Shown one piece after another: positions 55,145-64,000 of a DNA stretch of 64,000 nt. The stretch spans positions 1 through 64,000 of the IMG/VR virus record IMGVR_UViG_3300025151_000024; one strand, written 5' to 3'. Origin of the DNA: a virus. Numbering within the stretch: position 1 is the first letter of the stretch; the number at the start of each line of letters is the position of its first letter. The position numbers and the translations under genes are program-made. A model generated the notes under the pieces. That model was given only the letters and a program-made list of their open reading frames with translations, was not told the origin of the DNA and did not search any database.

Positions 55145-56515
55145 TCAGACACTCCTAAATGCGCTGTTTGCGAGGTTATGTACCTCATCCCAAGACATAT
55201 TCCCAAGGTCTTCAGTGGATGGAACGTCAATTGCTGGAACGGAGGTCTCGCTCTTTGCGATTGTTGTTCCACTCTCAGCAGGAGCAGTTAGACTATCAAT
55301 TCGCTCTCCTAGAGCGCCGATAGCCTTTGAAATCTCATCTAGAGGTCCACGAGCATCAAACTCAAGAACTTCATTCTTGGTGATTTCTGCTTGTCTCTCT
55401 GTAGCATATCGGTCTGCGAATTGTGCTTCTAGAGAGGAGCGTAGTTCAGTCTCAGCCATTGCAGCCTTGTAGACTTCGTATGCAGCCTCTACATCAGCAG
55501 TGCCTACCATGTCAGGAGTTAGGAAATCGCCCTTCTCCACTTTTCCGCTGCCGGTAGTCTTACCGAGAGCATTAGTGGATGGCTTTCCGCCTTCCTGAGC
55601 ACGACCCTTTACCTGTCCGGCAAAGTAGTCAGCACCGTCACCGATTGCTTCAGGGGTTGAACCAAGGTTTGCCTTTTCTAGACCATCGAAGTGTGCTCTT
55701 GCACCCTCAATGTCTACTCCAGCAGACTTTAGAGTTCCTTCCATCCAGTCGAGGTACTCAGATGTTATTACATCCGAATACTCGTCTGACTTCTTGGACT
55801 CATCCTTGGACTCAGCCTCAGCATCGTCTTTCTTATCCTCGTCTTTGCCTTTCTTGTCATCTATGGCCTCTTTCAAAGCAGGAGGCATTTCGCCCTTCTC
55901 CATAGCGTCAAGGCGACCTTCAAGACGGGATAACACGTCAGTCATCTGTGTCATCATATCATTTTCGTCAGTCATTTTACTTACTTCCTTGTTTTCTATA
56001 TCGTGTTTTAGTATGCGAAAAGTGGCTTCAGGATTGATGCCACGCTCACAAATCGTGATTTCATGCAGTTCCAGTTTGCTGATTTCTTGGTAATCACCAT
56101 GCTCAGCATCGGACTTTCGGACACGCTTGAAAGCCTGACCTCCAATACTAAAACCACGAAGAGACCCCTTACGAATTTCTGCGGCGACTTCTTTCGCCTT
56201 TTCTATATCATCACGAAGTGCAACTACAACGAACATTCCGACATCATCTACTTCGGACTTCCATAGTCTTCCTTCACTGTCGGTGTAAGAAGGGATAACT
56301 TCACCGACTTGGATATTTGAGTGTGCTAGTTGGACGTTTCTGTATTTTTCATCGCCCATGTATTTTGCAAAAGCGTCTTTCAAAGCATCTTTAGTGATTT
56401 TGTCACCTTGCTTGTCAACGACTTCTACGCTTGCATAACCCGCTACAACGAGGTCTCCACCCTTCAATAGATGGATAGACTTCTCACCCGAACTTCTAAG
56501 CGGGGCTGAAAGCAT
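55145..56515 (-). CDS. Prohead protease fused to scaffold-like region
   Basis: A 456-residue protein. Residues 1-170 are an HK97-type (U35) prohead protease with probable catalytic H65 (VQLAHSN), S123 (RGFSIGG) and E152 (ELHEITICERG). Residues about 185-456 are acidic, helical and coiled-coil rich (DAEAESKDESKKSDEYSD region, RLEGRLDAMEKGEMP), as expected for an internal scaffold that is cleaved during maturation. The last residues, GNMSWDEVHNLANSAF, match the C-terminus of a small portal-proximal protein (62425-62763). The gene has its own TATA promoter at 56540. Confidence 0.88.
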   Translation of the reverse strand: MLSAPLRSSGEKSIHLLKGGDLVVAGYASVEVVDKQGDKITKDALKDAFAKYMGDEKYRNVQLAHSNIQVGEVIPSYTDSEGRLWKSEVDDVGMFVVVALRDDIEKAKEVAAEIRKGSLRGFSIGGQAFKRVRKSDAEHGDYQEISKLELHEITICERGINPEATFRILKHDIENKEVSKMTDENDMMTQMTDVLSRLEGRLDAMEKGEMPPALKEAIDDKKGKDEDKKDDAEAESKDESKKSDEYSDVITSEYLDWMEGTLKSAGVDIEGARAHFDGLEKANLGSTPEAIGDGADYFAGQVKGRAQEGGKPSTNALGKTTGSGKVEKGDFLTPDMVGTADVEAAYEVYKAAMAETELRSSLEAQFADRYATERQAEITKNEVLEFDARGPLDEISKAIGALGERIDSLTAPAESGTTIAKSETSVPAIDVPSTEDLGNMSWDEVHNLANSAFRSV

Positions 56516-56534
56516 AATTAAAACAACTTTAATT
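56516..56534 (-). promoter_or_regulatory. Operator-like inverted repeat before the capsid operon
   Basis: AATTAAA-ACAAC-TTTAATT, a perfect 7-base inverted repeat with 5-base spacer, lying between the TATA box and the ATG at 56515 and overlapping the expected start of transcription. Confidence 0.5.
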
Positions 56535-56539
56535 CTTAC

Positions 56540-56548
56540 TATTTATAT
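56540..56548 (-). promoter_or_regulatory. Archaeal TATA-box promoter of the protease-capsid operon
   Basis: On the minus strand CATATAAATAG, centred about 30 bases before the ATG, which predicts a nearly leaderless mRNA. It lies in a 41-base gap that is the only clear promoter-bearing gap in the virion block. Confidence 0.6.
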
Positions 56549-56556
56549 GCAACGGA

Positions 56557-59500
56557 TTAAGACAACTTTTGTTTTTTCTCTTTCAATCGCTTTCTTTCTG
56601 CTTCAGGATATGGTTCTTCAGGGTCTTCAGTGGACCGTTCTCGCATATCCCAATCAGGTACTGTTTGTTCAGAATTCAAAGTAGTCGGACCTCTAGGTGA
56701 AGAATTGGGTGTGCCCACATCTATACCCATACCTTTAGCGCCAGTTGTGTTGAACATTTGTTCTTTTTCTATCAAATCCATAGCCCTTTCCATAACTTCT
56801 AAGGCTTTCTGCATTTTAGGTTTTAAGAGTCTAGATTCGTCTTTAGGCTTCAAAATCCCAGCACTTTGCTCTTCTGAAATCTTTTTTCGATGTTCTGTTT
56901 CTTCTTCAGAAGGGATTGCTTCTTCAGTTTCTATGGGTAATTTTTCGACTTTTCCTTTCAACATCAAACTAGCAACTTGTCCCCAATATGGTTTGAGGCT
57001 TTCACTTAATTCAATACTGTAATCGCCTAAACCAACATCAGATAGAACAGTTGTAGGACTATCTACCCAATATCCAAGAGATGATTTGTTTAAGGTGTAA
57101 TATACTTCATCTTGCGGAAGTGTAATCTTTAGTTTATCATCTTCAATATCTATGTCGTGTGGTACATGGATTGGCGGTAATGCTTTTGCAATGATAGACA
57201 AAGTTTCCATCGAAACCCCACCTTCTCCCACACCTTCCCCTACTAAACGGCTAATTTGAACATCGTAAACATCTCTATCATATCTAGAAACTCGGCTAAC
57301 TCCGCTGAATCTAACTCTAACAACATCTCCTTCTTCAAACGGCTTATTGCTAGTTACAGTCCCAACATCAACAAATGTTTCCCCTTCTTTCTCAACTGCT
57401 CTATTCCCTAGACCTTCTGAATCTATTACAGGGCCAGCACCTAATCTGTAAGTGTAAGGATTATTTCCTCTTCTATCTAAAACAACGAGGTTCATATCCT
57501 TATTACGCCTTAACAAAACCCACTTTGGATGTCTTTTCTCACCACGCATATAGGTACTCTTACCATCTTTCAAAATCACAGCAGGATGTTCTTTGAGTAG
57601 AGTTTCTACTGCATCTTTCAATCCTTCATCGTCTGTAAATCTAGTATCATGAGGTCCAGCAATTAACACTTTTTCGTGACTATCAAATTGACCTCTTAGA
57701 ATTTTGAAACGCTCTCTAACAGTCATTTCCATAACATCTGAACCGTCATAATGAAGGATATCGCTAATGTGTAAATTTTCTTTTGTTAGCACACCATCTA
57801 ATGTACAATCTCTCTCACCTAGATTTTTGACTCCATTTCTAGCCCAATCAGGAATTGCAGTTCTTGTACCGCTTTCATCATAAGCAGTAACCCTATTTCC
57901 TTTCTTTGTAAGTATCAATCTTTTACCTTCGTAATACTTAGAAATAGCCCAAGACCCAGTAAAACCTCTTAATTCCTGTAACTGTTTTAATTTGAAAATC
58001 CTATGCATTGGTCTGATTGGGGGTATCCAACTTGGTTCTTTATCACCTTTTAGCAAAGAATCAGGATTCAGTAATGCTACTGCGTATTCAGCAGGTTCAC
58101 TTGCTAATAATCTAGCAGGGTCATCTAAGATACTCATACTAGTTTGACCTAAAGCGGTTGTAGGGATTTCGACATTACTAAGTGGTTGCTGAAGTGGCTC
58201 CCCTTCAGTTAAAGCATATTGATTACCATAATCTGCCCCAAAAGCAGCAGTTATATGGTTAGGGTTTGCTGGTCTAAGTGATTCAGTTTGATTTGTAGAG
58301 TGGAATGTAGGAGTACCTGTTTCAAAAGAAAAACGCCCTTGAGGAGTTACATTTACTCCACTTTTATGTGAAGCGCCGTAGATATTAGTAACCTTAGCAC
58401 CTTCTTCATTAAATGGAGTAACTGGTTGAATTACACTACCTTTGGCTCTGCGTTTTTCAGTTACATAATCGTCAGTTAACTGAGTACCATCATAAAGAAC
58501 TAAACCTCTAGAAGCATGAATAGCATCACCATGTTGGTGTTTTCTGTTAGTGTATCTGTGTCCTAATGAACTAGTAAATGGTGTAGTTCCATCATCATTC
58601 ATATCCGCTTCAATTAATGATAACCCATGCTCACCAAAACCAGCAGTGTTTTTGATATCAGTAATTTTGTTTAAATTATTTAGCGGTGTTGATGCCCTGT
58701 ATTCAAATGGTGTCTCTTCGTCTATTAGAGTGATAAGTTCTCCTACTTTTCCTTGAACAGCGTAAATCATTTCATCTAAATTATTAACATCAGCATCTAT
58801 TCCTAATTCTTCTACTTTCCTTGCAATCCTTCTTTTTGCTAATTCGGGATTTCTTTCTTTAGTGTTTTGAACGGATGTAAGTAACCCAATTAGACCTTGC
58901 ATTTCTCTTTCAGTTGGTCTTAATTTATTCATTCTTTCAAATTCAGGAGTATCTCTTTTACCTCTTTTTACTGCCTCCTTCATTCTATCTTCTATTGTAG
59001 TGTATTTGCTAAATTGACCATGATTATCATAAATTTCAGAATCATAATCTTCTTCAATCCCTGACGCTTCATGGGCTATATTCTTTACAGATTGAATAAA
59101 TCTCTCTTCACCATCAGGGATTGTTGAAAGTGTTTTATTCAAATGTTCTCTATGCTCAGAATCATTTGGAAAACCTAAATTTTCAATAATATCAGAAATA
59201 GGGGTTTTGTTAGTTACTATGAAACCATCTCGCATTTTTTGTGATAAACCTCTTACATTTTCATGAACAGGTAAAGAAGTAGTTTCTAGCCCGAAATCTC
59301 TAGTAGTGGGTGAAAGACCCTCAACACCCTCATAATAATCACTGGGTAAACGATGTAAGGCTAAATTAGCATCAGCAAACAAAGCGGCCATATTTTGTTT
59401 AAATTTAGGATTATCTACGCTCAAATAATCAGGTGGTAATAATTCAGCAAGATGTTTTACCATATTTATGATGGTTAATGTATCATAATCTAATTTATCA

Positions 59501-61980
59501 TTGAACGGACCTGACCTTATTTCTCTACTAGTTTTAATTTTATCTTCTAATTTAGCCTTATGGTCATCATTTATTCTTGACATTATATTTGCTTCATGTA
59601 AAGCATTTCTACCTGAAATACTATCTCGGTATATTTGATTATCAAAAGTCTTAGCATAAATATCTTCAGCCCTTCTAGTTTCACCAGTATCATAATCGGT
59701 ATATAATTCATAGGGGTCTAAAATATAAGGTAAACTCATTGATATTTGCCCGCCATAAGGCTGTCTGCTATCTTTGTGTTTACTATTTAACCAATCATTC
59801 ACCATATGAGCAGCAGTACTTTTTCCAAACTTTTCAAAAGCCTCTTGAGGTGTAAGACCACTTAAAGCATCAATAAAATTAGGATGAGTTGATTCTGTTA
59901 AATTTGTATTTTGAAGTCTTTTTGACGTACTTAACTGTCTTTTAGGGTGTTGAAGAGAGTGTAATGAAAGGGTAGAAGATTCAGGATGTGGGTGAATTAA
60001 GAATCCAAATAATCCCTCCAATCCGTCCTTTACTGAAAATCTAGTTCCATCTATATTAGCGAATAACCCCTCTTCTGTCCCATACGCCGGGTCACTCACC
60101 ATAGTTGGGCCGAGTAAAGAGTCAGCGAGAATATGCCTATCTATCCCAGCAGCCGGTCCTAAAAATGGAGTAGCAAAATCATTAGCGGGGTAAACACCAC
60201 CTAATTCTCTAACAGCATCTTGTATTTCAGGTGGTAAAGTGTGTAATTCTTTGTGAGGTTTATTACTACTAAAGAAAGAAAAACCGTCTTCTATTGAGCC
60301 TCTTTGAGCACCTATTTTTTGAAAATCTCCAATATTACCAAGAATTTCATTCATATGTCTTGAATCTATCAGTGGGCCACTATGGTTTGGATAATGATGT
60401 TCACCCGCCTCAATTTCTTTTCCATTTTTATCAAACCCTAATGAATACAAAAGAGACTCTTTGCTATGTTCTTTTTTCTCAGCCTCTTTTTCTTTTAATG
60501 TTGAAAACAAAGAGCCCCCAAAACCTTCACCTAAATCTCTTTTTAATTTGTCAAAATCACTCTTTGTGAGTTTAGGAATATGACTTAAACTTCCTGTAAA
60601 TTCTTCATCTAATCCTAAAGCGTCATGGATATTTTCTATGGCTCTTTCAACTAGAGGTGTGGTTTCTTCCCCTTCTTGAAAAGATATTTTTCCTTCATTA
60701 TCAATATGTGCAGAATGTAAAGCCGCTAATAAGGAGGAGGATTCTTCGTAAATTTCGGGTTGTAAGGAATGTAAATTAGGTTTTACGTTATTTGGTCCTG
60801 AATGAATAGTCGAATTTTCAACATGACCTAGCATATTCGTTGCTCTCATACGCATATTTCGCTTTAGTCTACCCATAGGTAACTCAAAATTATCATCAAA
60901 TTTTACAAATTGGTCTTTAGAATCTGATGTTTTATCAATAAGATGTTCAAAAACTTTAGTTCGCTCTTCGGGGTTTAACCATTCTAAACCCATATGCCAT
61001 GCTAAATCAGACAAATAAGATGGATGAGCCAAATCTTTGGGCGTTCCGGTAGCAATTCCATAATAATCTGCTAATAACGGGTCAACCCCACCTTCAAACT
61101 CAGGTGTTACTTCTTCATTTTGCCATCCCTGCATTCTATCAGCAAAATGACGTTTTCTTAAATCAAAATCGCTAGATAAACCATCATCATTTTCCTCTTT
61201 CCATCTCTCAAAATCTCTTTGATACATATCTTCTTCATGAGAAAGGGTATTTGCTGATTTTCCTGTATGTAATGAACCTAAAAATGGAATTTTGCCACTA
61301 CTAAATTTGTGTGTACTGGCTTGTGTATGTGGAGTATTTTTATCGAGCCAAGACTCTACAGCGGTTTCAAAACTTTTCACTTTAGATGCACGATTAGGCT
61401 CTCCTTCTACTGGTGGTAAAAACCTCTTTGCAAGAATATGATATTTCCAAGGCAAACCGCTAGATGGTTCAATTTTATTTAATGGATTATGTTTTTTATC
61501 TAAAGGGTGTGAACCCCCAAAATGCCTTGACGAATCTGCTTGAACTTCAAATGGGTAACCGTGAGAACGAGCGAGTCTATGTTTTATGTGCCCTTCCCTA
61601 TCATCTAAAGGTAAATCCTTCTCAACGTGAGAAACTATTCTTTTGTGCCAATGACTTGAAGGTGAGCCTTCTCTTCTTGAAGCGTGACCTTGGTGACGAG
61701 CAGACCTAAGTTCTCTTTTCTGTTGTCTAGTTAGTTTAGGTCTAGCCTCAGTAGAACTTATTCTCAAATAACCCTTCCTTTCTTTTTTAATTATGCTGTC
61801 GGCTAAAAAATCACAAACATCTTCTTTCCAAGTCTTTTCTAATTCAAACTCATGAGCATCTAAATTAGCCTTAGCGAAAGTGTATTCCACTAAGGAAGAT
61901 TCTATGTCAGTGAAGTCATTAATGGAAGCAAGAAGGTTATCTCTTGCCCTCACAAATGTGTCGGTAGCATCTTCACGCAC
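56557..61980 (-). CDS. 1,807-residue head-cluster protein with embedded DNA-ligase-like domain
   Basis: A very large protein encoded between portal-proximal genes and the prohead protease. Residues 1-1300 have no recognised domain; they are charged and His/Asp-rich, with a basic stretch near 80-130 (KLTRQQKRELRSARHQGHAS). Residues about 1318-1560 follow the nucleotidyltransferase plus OB-fold order of ATP-dependent ligases: motif-I-like WAISKYYEGKRLILTKKG (1346-), motif-III-like TLDGVL (1393-1398), motif-IIIa-like ISDILHYDGSDVMEMTVRER, motif-IV-like PAVILKDGK, motif-V-like KWVLLRRNKD, and an OB strand VGTVTSNKPFEEGDVVRVRF. The adenylation lysine may be K1348, one residue out of register. A C-terminal helical, charged tail follows. 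The GTG start has GGGTGGG upstream. Its cluster position suggests a head-associated or ejected protein. Confidence 0.7.
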   Translation of the reverse strand: MREDATDTFVRARDNLLASINDFTDIESSLVEYTFAKANLDAHEFELEKTWKEDVCDFLADSIIKKERKGYLRISSTEARPKLTRQQKRELRSARHQGHASRREGSPSSHWHKRIVSHVEKDLPLDDREGHIKHRLARSHGYPFEVQADSSRHFGGSHPLDKKHNPLNKIEPSSGLPWKYHILAKRFLPPVEGEPNRASKVKSFETAVESWLDKNTPHTQASTHKFSSGKIPFLGSLHTGKSANTLSHEEDMYQRDFERWKEENDDGLSSDFDLRKRHFADRMQGWQNEEVTPEFEGGVDPLLADYYGIATGTPKDLAHPSYLSDLAWHMGLEWLNPEERTKVFEHLIDKTSDSKDQFVKFDDNFELPMGRLKRNMRMRATNMLGHVENSTIHSGPNNVKPNLHSLQPEIYEESSSLLAALHSAHIDNEGKISFQEGEETTPLVERAIENIHDALGLDEEFTGSLSHIPKLTKSDFDKLKRDLGEGFGGSLFSTLKEKEAEKKEHSKESLLYSLGFDKNGKEIEAGEHHYPNHSGPLIDSRHMNEILGNIGDFQKIGAQRGSIEDGFSFFSSNKPHKELHTLPPEIQDAVRELGGVYPANDFATPFLGPAAGIDRHILADSLLGPTMVSDPAYGTEEGLFANIDGTRFSVKDGLEGLFGFLIHPHPESSTLSLHSLQHPKRQLSTSKRLQNTNLTESTHPNFIDALSGLTPQEAFEKFGKSTAAHMVNDWLNSKHKDSRQPYGGQISMSLPYILDPYELYTDYDTGETRRAEDIYAKTFDNQIYRDSISGRNALHEANIMSRINDDHKAKLEDKIKTSREIRSGPFNDKLDYDTLTIINMVKHLAELLPPDYLSVDNPKFKQNMAALFADANLALHRLPSDYYEGVEGLSPTTRDFGLETTSLPVHENVRGLSQKMRDGFIVTNKTPISDIIENLGFPNDSEHREHLNKTLSTIPDGEERFIQSVKNIAHEASGIEEDYDSEIYDNHGQFSKYTTIEDRMKEAVKRGKRDTPEFERMNKLRPTEREMQGLIGLLTSVQNTKERNPELAKRRIARKVEELGIDADVNNLDEMIYAVQGKVGELITLIDEETPFEYRASTPLNNLNKITDIKNTAGFGEHGLSLIEADMNDDGTTPFTSSLGHRYTNRKHQHGDAIHASRGLVLYDGTQLTDDYVTEKRRAKGSVIQPVTPFNEEGAKVTNIYGASHKSGVNVTPQGRFSFETGTPTFHSTNQTESLRPANPNHITAAFGADYGNQYALTEGEPLQQPLSNVEIPTTALGQTSMSILDDPARLLASEPAEYAVALLNPDSLLKGDKEPSWIPPIRPMHRIFKLKQLQELRGFTGSWAISKYYEGKRLILTKKGNRVTAYDESGTRTAIPDWARNGVKNLGERDCTLDGVLTKENLHISDILHYDGSDVMEMTVRERFKILRGQFDSHEKVLIAGPHDTRFTDDEGLKDAVETLLKEHPAVILKDGKSTYMRGEKRHPKWVLLRRNKDMNLVVLDRRGNNPYTYRLGAGPVIDSEGLGNRAVEKEGETFVDVGTVTSNKPFEEGDVVRVRFSGVSRVSRYDRDVYDVQISRLVGEGVGEGGVSMETLSIIAKALPPIHVPHDIDIEDDKLKITLPQDEVYYTLNKSSLGYWVDSPTTVLSDVGLGDYSIELSESLKPYWGQVASLMLKGKVEKLPIETEEAIPSEEETEHRKKISEEQSAGILKPKDESRLLKPKMQKALEVMERAMDLIEKEQMFNTTGAKGMGIDVGTPNSSPRGPTTLNSEQTVPDWDMRERSTEDPEEPYPEAERKRLKEKKQKLS

Positions 61981-61994
61981 ACACTACCCACCCT

Positions 61995-62423
61995 TCATTC
62001 AGTTGTTGGTGTTTTCCCACCACTGGTTATCTCGTGACTCTCTACTGGTCGGTCATGAGTATTAACACGAGCAGACAAAGCATCCATGTTATAGGATTCA
62101 GATGTTGCTCCCTTATTTGCCACATCTTCTGCATCTAAAGTGTAGTTGTTAGTGGTATAGTAAGCGTTTCTTGTTTGACCGCCGGATTCTGCGACAAAAG
62201 TTACATCTTGAGGCTCTGTGTTAAAAGAAGTAGAGAAATCAGGCTGAGCCTTAGCCATAGTGCCACAACCAGCCTTCATGCAACCCATTTTATTGACGGT
62301 TTCGCCACATTCAGGGCAAACTTTAGCCTTCTCTAAGGCGTCTGCTCTTTCTAATAATTGCTGTGCTTTTTGAAACATAGCAACTGCTTCGTCACTTACA
62401 TCAGTATATCTCGGTCTTACCAT
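61995..62423 (-). CDS. Portal-proximal zinc protein
   Basis: A 142-residue protein with an N-terminal helix (DEAVAMFQKAQQLLERADAL) followed by a zinc-ribbon CPECGETVNKMGCMKAGCG and a polar, disordered-looking C-terminus rich in Thr, Asn and Ser. The gene starts one base after the preceding one. Unknown function; may be a head-internal or scaffold partner. Confidence 0.5.
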   Translation of the reverse strand: MVRPRYTDVSDEAVAMFQKAQQLLERADALEKAKVCPECGETVNKMGCMKAGCGTMAKAQPDFSTSFNTEPQDVTFVAESGGQTRNAYYTTNNYTLDAEDVANKGATSESYNMDALSARVNTHDRPVESHEITSGGKTPTTE

Positions 62424-62424
62424 A

Positions 62425-62763
62425 TCAGTACAACTCCAGCGGCGGTTTTACATTTTCAGCCATTTCGTGAATGTCTTCCCAACTCATTTCATGAATTTCT
62501 TCGTTGGTATAATTGTTCAAATCTGAGTTATCACTCTTCATTATAGCCTCATCATTTCGGAATGGGTCGGCTTCAACATCTTCCGAAAGTGGGGTATTTA
62601 CCCTAACAAAGCCTGATTTTCTTAGGATTGCAGTAGGGTTGTTGAGCATTTTCTTAAGTTGTTGATTTTCCCTTTGCACAGCCTTGATATCGTTATCCAT
62701 AGTTTCCATTTTGGAAATCAGAGCACTCATAAGTTGCTCTTCTGTGCTAGGTTCTTCACTCAT
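62425..62763 (-). CDS. Small head-region protein with C-terminal SWxxxH motif
   Basis: A 112-residue protein with an N-terminal coiled coil (LMSALISKMETMDNDIKAVQ, RENQQLKKML) and a C-terminal motif EMSWEDIHEMAENV. The same motif (NMSWDEVHNLANSAF) ends the protease-scaffold protein, suggesting a shared docking peptide. It lies between portal and the large ligase-domain protein. Ribosome site AGGTGAAGTAA. Confidence 0.55.
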   Translation of the reverse strand: MSEEPSTEEQLMSALISKMETMDNDIKAVQRENQQLKKMLNNPTAILRKSGFVRVNTPLSEDVEADPFRNDEAIMKSDNSDLNNYTNEEIHEMSWEDIHEMAENVKPPLELY

Positions 62764-62772
62764 TTACTTCAC

Positions 62773-63126
62773 CTACTGTGGTCTAAATCCGCCATATGTT
62801 CCTGTATGTGGGCGCATTTGGTGGTTAGTACGAGCAGGGATGACTGTACCGGGTAAAACTCGGTCTCTTTGTGCTGTGTCGAAATTTGCACCTCTTTCAT
62901 TGAATTTCATTACTGGAACTCCACTAGCGAATTCATTTAGTGGGTTTTCGTTCTCAGCCTTTTCAATTGTGAAATGCAAGTCATCGTTCAAGAAAGTTCC
63001 AACTTTTAGAACCTCTTGGAGATGTGATTTTGCTAGTTCAGCATCACCATCATCAATTGCTCTAGAGAGCGCTTTTACGTGTACATCCATCTTTCTTGCA
63101 AACGAGTCCATCTTGGCTATGTCCAT
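62773..63126 (-). CDS. Portal-downstream hypothetical protein
   Basis: A 117-residue protein; N-terminal two-helix bundle (SFARKMDVHVKALSRAIDDG, DAELAKSHLQEVLKVG) and a C-terminal extended Gly/Arg-rich part. The ATG at 63126 with GGTGG about 10 bases upstream is preferred to TTG at 63135, which lies too close to it. Probable head-assembly accessory; no family recognised. Confidence 0.5.
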   Translation of the reverse strand: MDIAKMDSFARKMDVHVKALSRAIDDGDAELAKSHLQEVLKVGTFLNDDLHFTIEKAENENPLNEFASGVPVMKFNERGANFDTAQRDRVLPGTVIPARTNHQMRPHTGTYGGFRPQ

Positions 63127-63165
63127 GATACTCAACCCACCGACTACATACTCACTTAATTACAC

Positions 63166-64000
63166 TTATGCTCCACGAGGCCTTCTAGAGTCTATCAAAG
63201 CGTTAGAAACGTTCTGTGCTAAAGTAGGGTCGCCACCTCTTTGTTGGACACTTGAGACTGGTGAACCCGAACCTGCGGTCGCTCTTCTTTCAGGAGAGGC
63301 TGGTCCCCTTGGAGTTCTTAGACCGACCCCTTCCCCACCGGGTTGTGAACCGGGCATCACTCGTTGCATTACTTGTGGAGGGACTCCTTGTGGAGGCATT
63401 CCTTGTGGCATTCCTCCTTGCGGTGGCATACCAGTCATAGGTGGTGCACCACCAGCAGGTTGCTGTTGCATTTCAGCACCTTCTTGTTTTCGATAAACGA
63501 ATCTAATATCACGCTTTCCTTCTTCCAATAATTCAGGTTGATAACCTAGCATCATCATTCTTTGTGCCAAGTTAGCCTCCATCTCATCACGGCGTAATCT
63601 AGTAATTTCGTCTTCTTCTTCGTTTGGATACAATGTTAGTTTCCAATCGTAAACATTCATTTCCTTTAGCATACGAGGGAATAGAACCTCAGTGTACACT
63701 TTCTGTCCAAATTCAACTGCCCTATTGGTAACTAAGATTTGCATACCTTCGTTGTTTAACCCACCTGATTTACCATTATCAATCATAAATATAGCACTCA
63801 CACCATAATAAGCGGCTATTCTGTTACGAATTTCATCTCTTACGGCGATATACTGCATCTCTTCAAGAGTATCCATGAACTTAACCCAGTTCACACCGCC
63901 ACGGCCTGAAGAAGATTCAATACCAACTTTAGGAACATAATGTGGGTCTCTTTCCATCTTTTCGTCAACAGACTTCCAAAAAGACTTCATTGATTCAAGA
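63166..64000 (-). CDS. Portal protein, 5' truncated by window edge
   Basis: At least 277 residues; the frame is open past the right edge, so the N-terminal part is missing. The segment MQYIAVRDEIRNRIAAYYGV followed by SAIFMIDNGK, LNNEGMQILVTNRAVEFGQK and VYTEVLFPRMLKEM has the pattern of the clip/stem region of tailed-virus portals ('R..IA..fgVP..ll', 'e.....f....l.P.l..ie'). The C-terminus is low-complexity Gly/Pro/Met/Gln (GMPPQGGMPQGMPPQGVPPQ). It forms the dodecameric DNA gate. The large terminase is expected further right. Confidence 0.8.
   Translation of the reverse strand, partial: LESMKSFWKSVDEKMERDPHYVPKVGIESSSGRGGVNWVKFMDTLEEMQYIAVRDEIRNRIAAYYGVSAIFMIDNGKSGGLNNEGMQILVTNRAVEFGQKVYTEVLFPRMLKEMNVYDWKLTLYPNEEEDEITRLRRDEMEANLAQRMMMLGYQPELLEEGKRDIRFVYRKQEGAEMQQQPAGGAPPMTGMPPQGGMPQGMPPQGVPPQVMQRVMPGSQPGGEGVGLRTPRGPASPERRATAGSGSPVSSVQQRGGDPTLAQNVSNALIDSRRPRGA

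Overview
The window reads as most of the genome of a tailed double-stranded DNA virus that infects archaea. It best fits the magrovirus group, the viruses of uncultured marine Group II Euryarchaeota (Poseidoniales). The evidence is a combination of two gene sets. One is an archaeal replication set: family B DNA polymerase, PCNA-like clamp, RFC small subunit, AEP primase, Cas4-like and XPF/Hef-like nucleases, a RecA-fold ATPase and a group II chaperonin (thermosome). The other is an HK97-type head and tail module: portal, prohead protease, major capsid protein, tail assembly chaperones and fibres. No rRNA, tRNA, integrase, CRISPR array or insertion sequence was seen. The large terminase is not in the window, and both ends cut genes (a methyltransferase on the left, the portal on the right), so this is a large fragment and not a closed genome. 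The magrovirus assignment rests on gene content known from the literature and was not tested by a search.

Layout. Positions 1 to about 18657 are all on the plus strand and hold the replication, recombination and chaperone genes, mostly joined by ATGA, TAATG or TGATG overlaps. In order: DNA methyltransferase (3' part), PC4-like protein, a zinc protein, a 38-residue P-loop mini-protein, a ligase-like nucleotidyltransferase, RFC small subunit, a candidate ssDNA-binding protein, two small helical proteins, RecA-fold ATPase, clamp, PolB, a MazG-like small protein, zinc ribbons, Cas4-like nuclease, a PriS-PriL fused primase, ERCC4 nuclease, a promoter, a candidate replicative helicase, DnaQ-like exonuclease, thermosome and another zinc ribbon. 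About 190 bases without a recognised gene follow, then two tiny ORFs, one of them a membrane peptide.

Positions 18673 to 64000 are all on the minus strand and hold virion genes. Read from the right end in transcription order they are: portal, three small head-region proteins, a 1,807-residue protein with an embedded DNA-ligase-like domain, a promoter, prohead protease-scaffold, major capsid protein, small head/neck proteins, adaptor, tail terminator candidate, tail tube candidate, SAP-domain acidic protein, tail assembly chaperone pair with a likely -1 frameshift, a short tape-measure-like protein, a distal-tail candidate, a giant 5,483-residue tail protein, a baseplate-hub candidate and a cassette of fibre proteins. 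The two blocks converge at about 18660.

The most notable points are: the ligase-like domain inside a head-cluster protein, in addition to a ligase-like gene in the replication block; the 16.5-kb giant tail gene; the G-run frameshift site in the tail chaperones; a duplicated P-loop fragment; a short C-terminal motif shared by the protease-scaffold and a portal-proximal protein; and operator-like palindromes placed directly before the start codon of three transcription units.
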